Shown here one piece after another: positions 32,915 through 41,422 of a DNA stretch of 64,000 nucleotides. This stretch comes from Hyphomicrobiales bacterium. Its GTDB lineage: Bacteria > Pseudomonadota > Alphaproteobacteria > Rhizobiales > Rhizobiaceae. The number at the start of each line of letters is the position of its first letter. Position 1 is the first letter of the stretch. Below the pieces are notes generated by a model. It ran no database searches. It was given only the letters and a program-made list of their open reading frames with translations, and was not told the origin of the DNA. A program made the translations under genes and the position numbers. The DNA is taken from NCBI GenBank assembly GCA_900472395.1, contig UCHV01000024.1, positions 62,001-126,000 on the forward strand, in the 5' to 3' direction.

Positions 32915-33691
32915 ATGACGCTGTTTCAGATCTCTTCCGTCGACAAGGTCTATCCCGGCAACCCGCCTGTGGTCGCGCTGCAGGACATCTCGCTGAATAT
33001 TGAGAAAGGTGAATTCATCGTTTTTCTCGGGCCGAGTGGTTGCGGCAAGAGCACATTGCTGGAACTGCTGTCCGGGTTGCAACAGCCCAGTGATGGGCTG
33101 GTGTCTTTCCACGGTCGGCCCATCGAGGGGCCGCACCATTCGCTTGGGGTTGTATTCCAGGATGCGTCGCTTTTGCCTTGGCGCACCATTGAGGACAATG
33201 TCTCGTTCGGGCTGGAACTATCCGGCGTCGGCAAGACCGAGCGCGGCAAGACGGCGCGGCATTATCTCGACAAGGTCGGCCTGACCGGTTTTGCCGAAAA
33301 ATATCCGCATCAGCTTTCCGGCGGAATGCGCCAGCGCGCCGGTATCGCCCGCGCTCTTTCGTCGAAACCGGAAGTGCTGCTGATGGACGAGCCGTTCGGC
33401 GCCGTCGACCACATCACCCGTATCAAGCTCCAGGAAGAACTCATCGGTCTTTGGCAGGAAAACCGGCGCACCATCGTTTTTGTGACGCATGATGTCGGCG
33501 AGGCGGCGTTTCTGGCTGATAGAATCGTGCTTTTTTCGCCTCGCCCCGGTCGCATGCACACGATCTTCAAAGTCGATCTGCCGCGTCCGCGTCGGCGCGG
33601 AGACATCGAACTGCTCAAGCTGGAATCGAAAATCTACGACACGCTGCATGCGGTCGAACACCAGAGCCGTGCTGCGGAAGCGCCGGTCTGA
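32915..33691 (+). CDS. ABC transporter ATPase, SsuB/TauB-like
   Basis: A 258-residue ATPase with Walker A GPSGCGKSTLLELL (about residues 39-52), Q-loop VVFQDASLLPWRTIEDNV, signature [15 protein letters not shown] and Walker B LLMDEPFGAVD. The LLPW after the Q-loop is typical of the sulfonate/taurine/nitrate importer ATPases. ATG 32915 follows TGAGG with seven bases' spacing. It powers the importer encoded by the two genes upstream. Confidence 0.92.
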   Translation: MTLFQISSVDKVYPGNPPVVALQDISLNIEKGEFIVFLGPSGCGKSTLLELLSGLQQPSDGLVSFHGRPIEGPHHSLGVVFQDASLLPWRTIEDNVSFGLELSGVGKTERGKTARHYLDKVGLTGFAEKYPHQLSGGMRQRAGIARALSSKPEVLLMDEPFGAVDHITRIKLQEELIGLWQENRRTIVFVTHDVGEAAFLADRIVLFSPRPGRMHTIFKVDLPRPRRRGDIELLKLESKIYDTLHAVEHQSRAAEAPV

Positions 33692-33704
33692 TCAGGAGAT
33701 CTCC

Positions 33705-35162
33705 ATGGCCCATCAAGGACAGAACCACACGACAAGTGACGATGAACGCCGCCAGTTGCACCTCGGCTACATGTATTGGGCCAATGGTACGCATCCCGCA
33801 GGCTGGCGTTATCCGGGTGCGGCGCATGAAGGCGCATTCGAGCCGGACCATATCGTCCGTCTTGCCCGCACTGCTGAAGCTGCAAAATTCGACTTCTTCT
33901 TTTTCGGCGACCGGTTGGCGACCGGGCTGAACTACGAACTCACCAACACGTCGGTGCTCGCACGTTTCGAGCCGTTCACGGCGGCTTCTTACCTAGCGAC
34001 CAAAACGAGCGAGATCGGCATCGTTGTCACCGCCAATCCGACCTATTTCGAGCCATTCAATCTTGCGCGCCTTGTTGCATCCCTTGATCATGCCACTCAT
34101 GGCCGCGCCTCGTGGAACATCGTCACCGGCGCCGATGGCCGGGCAGCGCAAAATTACAGTCGCAGCGAGCACGGCGATCCCGACTACCGCTACGACCGCG
34201 CCGACGAATTCATCGCGATCGTGCGGCGGCTGTGGGACAGCTGGGAAGACGACGCGTTTATTCGCAACAAGGATACCGGCAGCTTTGTCGACGGGGAGAA
34301 GATCCATCCTCTAAACCATGTCGGCAAGACCTTCAGCGTCAAAGGGCCGCTCAATGTCGCGCGTACGCCGCAGGGGTACCCGGTCATTCTTCATGCAGGC
34401 ACGTCCGAACGCTCGCGAAATTTCGGGGCGCGCGAGGCCGATGTGATCTTTGCCGCTTCGGCGACGCTGGAAGACGGCGTTGCTTATGCCAACGACATCC
34501 GCAGCCGTGCCCGGGAAAGAGGCCGGCCAGATGGCCAGATAAAAATTTTGCCGGGCATCACGCCGCTTGTCGGGAAAACACTCGAGGCGGCGCGGCAAAT
34601 CTATGACCAGTTGAACGCGCTGATCATCCTCGACGATGACGTCCGCTTCGGTGGACGGGAGCCATCATACTGGAGCCTCGATGCCAAGGTGGCAGAGATC
34701 CGCGGCGAGGCTGTCGGTGCCGGTCACCGCAATCTCGGAGCCCTGTCGCAACGTGTCGGCATCTCGCTGTCGCATGTGGACATCGACGATCTGGTCGACC
34801 TTGAGCGAGCCAGCGCATTCAACCACGCCGGTTCAAGGCTTCTTGCCGAGACGGACCGCAGAACCGGCCGCGGGATTGGTCAGGTCAGCTGGCGCGATCT
34901 TCTTCACACTTACATCGTCGGCGGCCATGTCGTTGTTGGCAGCGCGCAGGATATCGCCGATTATTTCGAAAGCTGGTTCAAGGCAGGCGCTTGCGACGGT
35001 TTCAACGTGCAGTCTGCCTACGTGTACGAGCAGCTTGATCTCTTCGTCGAACTGGTCGTGCCGGAACTTCAAAAGCGCAATCTTTTTCGGACGGAATACG
35101 AGGGCGCAACGTTGCGTGATCGTTTCGGTCTCAAACGTCCACTCAATCAATTTGCTGCATGA
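33705..35162 (+). CDS. NtaA/SnaA/DszA-family FMN-dependent monooxygenase (first paralogue)
   Basis: A 485-residue luciferase-like flavin monooxygenase of the nitrilotriacetate/desulfurization group, which uses FMNH2 from a separate reductase. Family blocks visible are LHLGYMYWANGTHPAGWRYP at the N terminus, KFDFFFFGDRLAT, RASWNIVTGADGRAAQNYSR and PVILHAGTSERSRNFGAREA. AGGAG lies seven bases before the ATG. The gene follows the SsuABC-like genes and precedes a close paralogue, so it probably attacks the imported organosulfur or amine-carboxylate compound. DszA, DmoA and NtaA are all plausible relatives. Confidence 0.88.
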   Translation: MAHQGQNHTTSDDERRQLHLGYMYWANGTHPAGWRYPGAAHEGAFEPDHIVRLARTAEAAKFDFFFFGDRLATGLNYELTNTSVLARFEPFTAASYLATKTSEIGIVVTANPTYFEPFNLARLVASLDHATHGRASWNIVTGADGRAAQNYSRSEHGDPDYRYDRADEFIAIVRRLWDSWEDDAFIRNKDTGSFVDGEKIHPLNHVGKTFSVKGPLNVARTPQGYPVILHAGTSERSRNFGAREADVIFAASATLEDGVAYANDIRSRARERGRPDGQIKILPGITPLVGKTLEAARQIYDQLNALIILDDDVRFGGREPSYWSLDAKVAEIRGEAVGAGHRNLGALSQRVGISLSHVDIDDLVDLERASAFNHAGSRLLAETDRRTGRGIGQVSWRDLLHTYIVGGHVVVGSAQDIADYFESWFKAGACDGFNVQSAYVYEQLDLFVELVVPELQKRNLFRTEYEGATLRDRFGLKRPLNQFAA

Positions 35163-35179
35163 AAACGGGGTTATTCGCG

Positions 35180-36619
35180 ATGACAACAACACCGAAAAGG
35201 CAGAGAGAACTGCATCTTGGCCTGATGTTCTGGGCGGGTGGTACGCATCCGGCCGGATGGCGCATGTCGTCGTCGAAGGCCGATGCCGCATTCGATATCG
35301 AGTTTCTGCAATATGTGACGCAACTGGCCGAGAAAGCGAAATTCGACTTTCTCTTCCTTGGCGACCGCCTTGCAACCGATCCGCAACTTCAGACCACCAA
35401 TCCGGCGCAAATGTCGCGTCTCGAACCCTTTGTGTCGGGAGCGAGCCTGGCAGCTGCAACCTCACATATCGGCATCGTGGTGACAGCCAATCCGACCTAT
35501 TACGACCCTTTCACCGTCGCCCGGATGTTTGCCTCGCTCGATCATCTGAGCAAGGGGCGTGCGTCCTGGAATATCGTGACCGGAGCAGATGCCATCGCGG
35601 CCGCCAATTTCAGTCGCGATACCCATTGGGATACTGAAAGGCGCTATGACTGGGCCGATGAATTCGTCGATGTGGTCAAGGGCCTTTGGGACACGTTCGA
35701 GGACGATGCCTTCGTGCGCGATCCCGTCAACGGTACCTATGTGGATCCGGCCAAGATCCACAAGCTAAACCACAAGGGACAAAGTTTTGCGGTCGAAGGC
35801 CCGCTGAATGTCGCACGTCCCGTACAGGGACATCCGGTCATCCTGCATGCCGGTACATCCGAGCGTTCGCGGCAACTCGGGGCGCGCGATGCCGATGTCA
35901 TTTTCGCCGGTCAGGGCACGATCGAGGCTGCAAAAGCCTACTATGCCGACATGAAGGCGAGGGCGGTGGCCTATGGTCGCGATGAACTCGATTTCTCCAT
36001 CCTGCCGGGCCTGACGCCGATCGTGGCGCCGACGACGGAAGAGGCCGTTGCCATATACGACAGGCTCAACGGCTTTCTGGTGCTCGACAAGGAAGACAAT
36101 GATGGTGAGGAAGTACGGTTCGGCGGGCTTGGCCGCAATGCGCTTCGCAATCTGACACGCGTTGCCGCCATACTCGGCATCGATGTGCGGGGCAACGATC
36201 ACGATGCGTCCGTTCCGGTGCAAGTGGCGGAACAGGCCTCGCCGGAAGGTCTGGCGCTGATAGCCGAAGCGACACGCCGTACACGCCGTACTGTGGGAGG
36301 GCCGTCACCGCTTCTGCTCAAGGACCTGATCTATACGACCATCTTGTCCGGTGCCGTTGCAATCGGAAATCCGACGGAGGTCGCTGATTTCATCGAACTG
36401 TGGTTCCGCGAAAAGGCGGCTGACGGGTTCAATATCTTTCCGCCCTATGTGCCCGAATCTGTCGAAGCCTTCGTGGACCTCGTCGTACCGGAGCTGCAGA
36501 GGCGCGGTTTCTACCGCCTCGATTATTCCGGCAGCACGTTCCGCGATCATCTTGGCCTGACACGGCCGGAAAACAGGTTTGTTGCGAAAGATGCGGCGGC
36601 CAGCAGCAAGGTGGCATGA
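35180..36619 (+). CDS. NtaA/SnaA/DszA-family FMN-dependent monooxygenase (second paralogue)
   Basis: A 479-residue paralogue of the preceding protein, with matching blocks (LHLGLMFWAGGTHPAGWRM, KFDFLFLGDRLAT, RASWNIVTGADAIAAANFSR and PVILHAGTSERSRQLGARDA). It differs from the first copy in the segment around EDNDGEEVRFGGLGRN. An ATG at 35159 overlapping the previous stop (ATGA) is an alternative start that would add seven residues. Tandem paralogues suggest sequential oxidation steps or two related substrates, possibly acting as a heteromer. Confidence 0.88.
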   Translation: MTTTPKRQRELHLGLMFWAGGTHPAGWRMSSSKADAAFDIEFLQYVTQLAEKAKFDFLFLGDRLATDPQLQTTNPAQMSRLEPFVSGASLAAATSHIGIVVTANPTYYDPFTVARMFASLDHLSKGRASWNIVTGADAIAAANFSRDTHWDTERRYDWADEFVDVVKGLWDTFEDDAFVRDPVNGTYVDPAKIHKLNHKGQSFAVEGPLNVARPVQGHPVILHAGTSERSRQLGARDADVIFAGQGTIEAAKAYYADMKARAVAYGRDELDFSILPGLTPIVAPTTEEAVAIYDRLNGFLVLDKEDNDGEEVRFGGLGRNALRNLTRVAAILGIDVRGNDHDASVPVQVAEQASPEGLALIAEATRRTRRTVGGPSPLLLKDLIYTTILSGAVAIGNPTEVADFIELWFREKAADGFNIFPPYVPESVEAFVDLVVPELQRRGFYRLDYSGSTFRDHLGLTRPENRFVAKDAAASSKVA

Positions 36620-36628
36620 GGAACCGAC

Positions 36629-37432
36629 ATGACCGAGCTTAAAGGCCAAGGCCCGTTTATCCGAGCAGAAGATCTCGCAGCCCTTCAACAGGCTGGGCAG
36701 CGCGTCGTCATCCTTGCCGTGATCAGCGACGCGAAGGATGACAAGCCACTACGGATCGAGGGCGCGATCGATGTCGATCTGGCAGGCGAACTGGCGGGAC
36801 CGGGCGGCGGCACGCATGGTGCACGCCCCCTGCCGGCGGTAGCGGACCTGCAGCGTGCGGCTCGGCGCTGGGGCTTGAGCGACGACACGATCGCCGTTGC
36901 TTACGACAACGGCAATGGTTTTGCGGCGGCACGCGCCTGGTGGACACTCACATGGGCAGGTGCCCGGCAGGTTTATATCCTTAACGGCGGGCTGGCTGCC
37001 TGGACGCGGCTTGGCCTGCCGGTCAGTCGGGAACATTCGAAGCCGCCTGCGAAAGGCAACATTGTCCTGACGGCCGGCCATCTGCCGGTTCTCGACGCCG
37101 ACGGAGCCTTTCAGCTGGCGGGCCAGAACAAACTCTTTGATGCCCGGGCAGAAGACGTCTTTGCTCGTGGCCATATTCCCGGCGCTATCAATGCCCCGGC
37201 GTCGAAAAGTCGAGGCGTTGACGGGCGGGTTTCGCCGCCCGACGAACTTCGCGCAGTATTGCCTGCCGATTTGGGTAACGGAGCAGAAATCGGCGTATAT
37301 TGCGGAAGCGGAGTTTCGGCCGCTTACCAGATCGCTGCACTTATAGTTTTGGGTCGGTCCGCTGCTCTCTACCCCGGATCGTGGTCTGCATGGTCATCCG
37401 ATTTATGTCGTCCGGTTCAGGTTGGAAAATAG
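36629..37432 (+). CDS. Tandem-domain rhodanese / sulfurtransferase (SseA-like)
   Basis: A 267-residue two-domain rhodanese. The C-terminal domain has the active Cys in GVYCGSGVSAAYQ (Cys225), which carries persulfide. At the corresponding place the N-terminal domain has YDNGNGFAAAR with no Cys, as expected for the inactive domain. GNGGLAAW-type motif reads LNGGLAAWTRLGLPV. It lies nine bp after the second monooxygenase gene and probably captures sulfane sulfur released by desulfurization, supporting a sulfur-scavenging function for the operon. Confidence 0.9.
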   Translation: MTELKGQGPFIRAEDLAALQQAGQRVVILAVISDAKDDKPLRIEGAIDVDLAGELAGPGGGTHGARPLPAVADLQRAARRWGLSDDTIAVAYDNGNGFAAARAWWTLTWAGARQVYILNGGLAAWTRLGLPVSREHSKPPAKGNIVLTAGHLPVLDADGAFQLAGQNKLFDARAEDVFARGHIPGAINAPASKSRGVDGRVSPPDELRAVLPADLGNGAEIGVYCGSGVSAAYQIAALIVLGRSAALYPGSWSAWSSDLCRPVQVGK

Positions 37433-37808
37433 GCGAAGCTGGTGGAGAGGCTGCTGTCACATGGCTTCGGCGGTGCCTAAACCACGGGGAGAAGCCGACT
37501 TATCTCCCGCAAAAGCACTATTTTCATATGAGAGCGCAGCTACCTTCAATACTCGACGTCTGCCGAAGGGCTCTTTTGTTCCACGCATATAAGCCAACGA
37601 GGACTCGAGGGCGTGATGTGGAAGACCTCATTGTTTTAAGCCGATCTGGAGGGGTGAGGATAATCACTCCAAATCGACGTAACGGCACCGCATTCTGAAG
37701 CGACTCATTAGCAAAGCAGATTGTCCCCGCGCTCAATCTGGTCGAGTTAGACGGTAGTCTTCGCGCATTTGTTCTAACAGTCGCTGGCCGCCCAGACCTT
37801 AAGACAGT
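37433..37808. other. Intergenic region between rhodanese gene and fhuF
   Basis: This 376-bp stretch separates two converging operons. Open frames on both strands are short or run out of the rhodanese gene and show no recognised domain. No convincing terminator hairpin with a T-tract was seen. Its base composition is lower in GC than the flanking genes, consistent with non-coding or decayed sequence. Confidence 0.4.
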
Positions 37809-38537
37809 TCAACTACCACCATCCGGTTCTAGGCCCGGCTTCGGGCAGGACTTGCAGTATCCGAGCTCCGGCTGGAAATATCGCAAGCAACAGATCCGCC
37901 TTTGCCGCGCGTTTTCACCGCCCTCGTTGAGGTAGCGGATCGGCTCGAACAACGGATTGGCCCGGCAAGCGGAATCCCGCCTGTCTGCCATGATGGTCAT
38001 GGCCTCGCAAACGGCCGGGTGGGCATGGCCGAGCAGGCTGGATGCCCGGCCGACAACATTCTCGAAGACGTTTCCGGCGTTGCTCCAGAGAACTTTGGCG
38101 GGCAGTGGCGTAGCAGCGGCCAACATGTCTATGACTGGTCGCAAGTGATCGGCTACCAGAAAGTCGAAGCGTCCGGACGCTTTTTCCTGCGCATTGCGGT
38201 GTCCACCGGGCGACGGGAGCTCAAACCCCAACACCGAACCGGCTGTTGATATGCGGATGCCCATTTTCTGTGGGGAAAGCGGCAGATGCCAGTCATGCAG
38301 CAGGCAAGGCAGAAGGACTGCAGGCAGGAGGGTGGAAAAATAGGTTTTTGACCACTGTGTCGCCACCACTCGCGGATCGGGATCGGGCCAACGCCGAGCG
38401 AATATGCCGAGGGTCTCGTGCAATTGCGGCGAGGAGCAAAAGTTGCCGAGGGGTATGGTCGGTGAGCCGTCGACGCTCAGCGTCTCACCGAGCGCGGCAA
38501 ACGGGCCCTGGAATATATGGGAAAGTTCCGGGATCAT
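37809..38537 (-). CDS. fhuF: Ferric-siderophore reductase FhuF
   Basis: A 242-residue cytoplasmic iron reductase. The C terminus carries the FhuF [2Fe-2S] ligand pattern Cys-Cys-x10-Cys-x2-Cys, in ICCLRYFQPELGYCKSC. The N-terminal part (HIFQGPFAALGETLSV) and RRWPDPDPRVVATQWSKTYF fit the family. I chose ATG 38537, which overlaps the stop of the permease gene (ATGA). FhuF removes iron from hydroxamate siderophores after uptake, which supports a hydroxamate ligand for this system. Confidence 0.88.
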   Translation of the reverse strand: MIPELSHIFQGPFAALGETLSVDGSPTIPLGNFCSSPQLHETLGIFARRWPDPDPRVVATQWSKTYFSTLLPAVLLPCLLHDWHLPLSPQKMGIRISTAGSVLGFELPSPGGHRNAQEKASGRFDFLVADHLRPVIDMLAAATPLPAKVLWSNAGNVFENVVGRASSLLGHAHPAVCEAMTIMADRRDSACRANPLFEPIRYLNEGGENARQRRICCLRYFQPELGYCKSCPKPGLEPDGGS

Positions 38538-40519
38538 CTGCCGCTTCGGCCCATGGTGATGCCGTAGAACAGGGCACCTATGACACTTGCCACCAATCCT
38601 GCCGGGATGTCCCACGGAAAGGCGATGGTTCTTCCTATCCAGTCGGATACGATCATCAGCGTTGCGCCTGCAAGGACGCAGCCGACGGTTTGTGCCAGAG
38701 GCTTGCGCAGGCCGATCAGCCTGACGAGATGCGGAACGACGAGCCCGACAAAGGTCACGGGTCCGATCATGACGGTGGCAATGCCGGTGAGAAGTGCAAC
38801 GAGAATGATGATGCAAAGGCGGGCAAGCCTGATCTCGACGCCGAGAGAGGCTGCAACCGGCTCGCCGAGCGGCATCAAGCCGAGCCAGCGCTGTATCAGC
38901 GGCAAAATCGCGACTGTTGCCGCGAGCAGGCCAAGCGCGATCATCGCGTCGGTCTCGGCCACCGCGTAGGTCGAGCCGGACAGCCAGCCGATCAGTCTCG
39001 TCAGGCGGATATCGCCGAAATAGATAGCGGAGGAGAGAAGCGAGCCGCTGAGCGCGGTGACCGCTAGTCCGGTGAGCAGCAGTTTTTCAGGCGCGTATTG
39101 AGACCGGCGTGCCAGCCGCAGCGCGATAAGGAGAAAAACCAAGGCGCCGACGGCAGCAATCAGCATGGTCTGGCTGCGGCTGAGCGGTGGCAGGAAAAAG
39201 ATCACCGGCAGCATGACCAGCGTCGCGCCCGACGATACGCCGATGAGCTCGGGGCTGGCCAGATGGTTGCCGGTCATGCGCTGCATGAGGCAGCCGGCCA
39301 GTGCGACCATACCGCCTGCGGCCAACGCTCCGGCCACACGCGGCCAGCGCCATGGGAGCAATTGCGACAACTCGTCCGCTGCCGTCCACGTAAAACCGTC
39401 CGGTATCCGGCCAACCGCCAGCGCGATTAGAATGGCGATGATGAATAGGACCGCAAGGCCGAGCAGGATGTTTCGCGTTGGGACAAGGCGGTGCGGAACG
39501 TGGAGATCGAATGCGCGCCCGGTTCGCGGCTGCGTGCGTCCTGAATGCAGAAGGTACAAAAGCAGCGGAGCGGCAAAAAGCGCGGTTACCGTGCCTGCCG
39601 GGATTGCCATGACCATTTCGGCCATTTGCATGGTCTGGTCGGTCAGCAAGAGAAGGGCGGCGGAGAGGAACGAGGAAAACATGGCGCGGTCGGCAAAACC
39701 GCGTGCTCCGCATATTCGTGCAAGCGCCGCACCGGCCAGTCCGACAAACGCGAGCAGGCCGATATGGGCAGTAACTGCGGCCGCTGCGCCCGCCGCAAGT
39801 CCGATGGCCGCAAGCCTTGCCATCATCGGTGACAGGCCGAGGCTTCTGGCGGAGGAATCGTCGAGATCGAGCAGAGATAACGGCTTGCGCAAAAGGAAAA
39901 CGATGATCGCCGCAGCGGCAAGGCACAGGCTTAGCAGGCGCGCGACCTGCCAGTTATCCTGCACCAGCGATCCCGACTGCCATAAAAGCAGATCGGCAAT
40001 TTCCTCGTAATGGGTGAGGATGAGCATCGAGGTGACGGCATCGCAGACGAGGCCAAGTACCAGCCCGTTGAGGATGAGAAACAGCGGTGACAGTTTTCGG
40101 CGCCAGGAAAGACCGAGCAGGATAACAAGCCCGAAAAGCGAGCCCGCCAGAACCGGCAGGACGAAGCCGCCTGCAAAGGCGGGAAGCCAGATGAGTGCGA
40201 TGGCGACGGTCAGTCGGCTCGTTGACAAAAGCCCGATCGTTCCGGGTTCTGCAAGCGGGTTGCCAAGCCCCTGCTGCATGAGCGTAGTCGCGAGCCCCAG
40301 CAAGCCACCGGCCGCCAATGCGACGACAAAACGGGGTAGTGCTCCGTAAAAAAGCTGTACCGATTGCAGGGAGGTATCCGGTGCGCGGAGAAGCGAAAAC
40401 GCTCCGGCCAGGCCGGTCATGCGTAGATAACCGGCAAACAAGAGCACTGCCAGTATCGTCAGGATGAGGGGCAAAAACAAGCGGCGCGGTCGGGACGGGA
40501 GATATGAGGTTTCAGCCAT
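38534..40519 (-). CDS. fhuB: Double-length iron-siderophore ABC permease, FhuB-like
   Basis: A permease of about 661 residues made of two fused FecCD-type halves with roughly twenty membrane segments. The first half contains GLLSTSRLTVAIALIW and the second GVSSGATLVMLPVIF, at equivalent positions. Fused permeases of this size are characteristic of FhuB for ferric hydroxamates. The ATG at 40519 overlaps the binding-protein gene by eight bases. No ATPase gene (FhuC) lies in this operon, so an ATPase must be supplied from elsewhere. Confidence 0.9.
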   Translation of the reverse strand: MAETSYLPSRPRRLFLPLILTILAVLLFAGYLRMTGLAGAFSLLRAPDTSLQSVQLFYGALPRFVVALAAGGLLGLATTLMQQGLGNPLAEPGTIGLLSTSRLTVAIALIWLPAFAGGFVLPVLAGSLFGLVILLGLSWRRKLSPLFLILNGLVLGLVCDAVTSMLILTHYEEIADLLLWQSGSLVQDNWQVARLLSLCLAAAAIIVFLLRKPLSLLDLDDSSARSLGLSPMMARLAAIGLAAGAAAAVTAHIGLLAFVGLAGAALARICGARGFADRAMFSSFLSAALLLLTDQTMQMAEMVMAIPAGTVTALFAAPLLLYLLHSGRTQPRTGRAFDLHVPHRLVPTRNILLGLAVLFIIAILIALAVGRIPDGFTWTAADELSQLLPWRWPRVAGALAAGGMVALAGCLMQRMTGNHLASPELIGVSSGATLVMLPVIFFLPPLSRSQTMLIAAVGALVFLLIALRLARRSQYAPEKLLLTGLAVTALSGSLLSSAIYFGDIRLTRLIGWLSGSTYAVAETDAMIALGLLAATVAILPLIQRWLGLMPLGEPVAASLGVEIRLARLCIIILVALLTGIATVMIGPVTFVGLVVPHLVRLIGLRKPLAQTVGCVLAGATLMIVSDWIGRTIAFPWDIPAGLVASVIGALFYGITMGRSGR

Positions 40520-41417
40520 CGGCAAATTTCGCAAGCTGTGTGCCGATCTGGGTGGCAAACCGTTCTGCCGAGCGCAGGCCACCGCTCGGATAGATCACCG
40601 GCATCCGTACGATACGGTTATTTCGCACGGCGGGCAAAGCATGCCACAGCGCACTTTCCTCCAGTCGCGCTAGTGCGACGTCGGTTTCGGCCCCGCGATC
40701 GAAATGGACGATGACGGCATCGGGTTCGTCTGCCAGCCGCGACAGTGGCGCGTTGGTCACGCCAGCACCGTTCACTCGGCCTTTATAGGCGTTGCGCAGG
40801 TTCAGCCGGTTGGCGACGTCTCCCAGCATGCCATTGCCGCCGAAGAGTGCGATGTTTCGGCCGTCGCGGTTGAAACGACAGATGTAGACCGGTCGGGAAA
40901 AACCGCTCAGCAAGGTTCGTGCTGCGTCTATCGCGGCGTTGGTCGTGGCGATGGCAGTATTCGCTTCCATTTGCCGGCCGGTCAGTTCAGCCGTGTCTGA
41001 AAGCAGGCTTTCGCAATGCACCAACGCCGGTGTTTTTCCGGCAAACATCTTGATCGGCAGAACAGGTGCTATCCGTGTCAGCGGCATGAGACCGGGTGCC
41101 TGCCAGTCGGCCACCAGCACGCGTGTCGGGGCGAGGCGTTGAAGAAATTCCAGATTGGGTTCGTTGAGAGGGCCGAGATCTTCGACACTATCCGGCAGGG
41201 CAGGGCTGGCGACCAGCCGGCGGTAAAGCGGGATATTGGCGACGGCGACCGGTATCTCGCCCAATGTCAGCAACATTTCGGTAATCAGCAGGTCGAGGCT
41301 AACCAGTCGTTGCGGCGCAATCGAGCGGACGGATTGTGCCAGCGACCATGGTGCCGACAGGAAAGCAACGGGAGCGGCAAGTGCCGCACCCAACATGTTC
41401 CGCCTGCTGATCGGCAT
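40512..41417 (-). CDS. Periplasmic iron-siderophore binding protein, FhuD-like
   Basis: A protein of about 301 residues with a twin-arginine-like signal (MPISRRNMLGAALAAPVAFL). The mature part has the class III binding-protein fold with PQRLVSLDLLITEMLLTLGE at its N terminus and IVRMPVIYPSGGLRSAERFA near the C terminus. I chose ATG 41417, just after the receptor stop; a start at 41429 would overlap it. FhuD carries the ferric siderophore from receptor to FhuB. Confidence 0.86.
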   Translation of the reverse strand: MPISRRNMLGAALAAPVAFLSAPWSLAQSVRSIAPQRLVSLDLLITEMLLTLGEIPVAVANIPLYRRLVASPALPDSVEDLGPLNEPNLEFLQRLAPTRVLVADWQAPGLMPLTRIAPVLPIKMFAGKTPALVHCESLLSDTAELTGRQMEANTAIATTNAAIDAARTLLSGFSRPVYICRFNRDGRNIALFGGNGMLGDVANRLNLRNAYKGRVNGAGVTNAPLSRLADEPDAVIVHFDRGAETDVALARLEESALWHALPAVRNNRIVRMPVIYPSGGLRSAERFATQIGTQLAKFADG

Positions 41418-41422
41418 GCGCG

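Noticed and set aside
37300..37698. 132-codon plus-strand frame after the rhodanese gene
   Set aside because: It begins inside the rhodanese gene in another frame and shows no recognised domain. The part outside the gene is too short to support a call.
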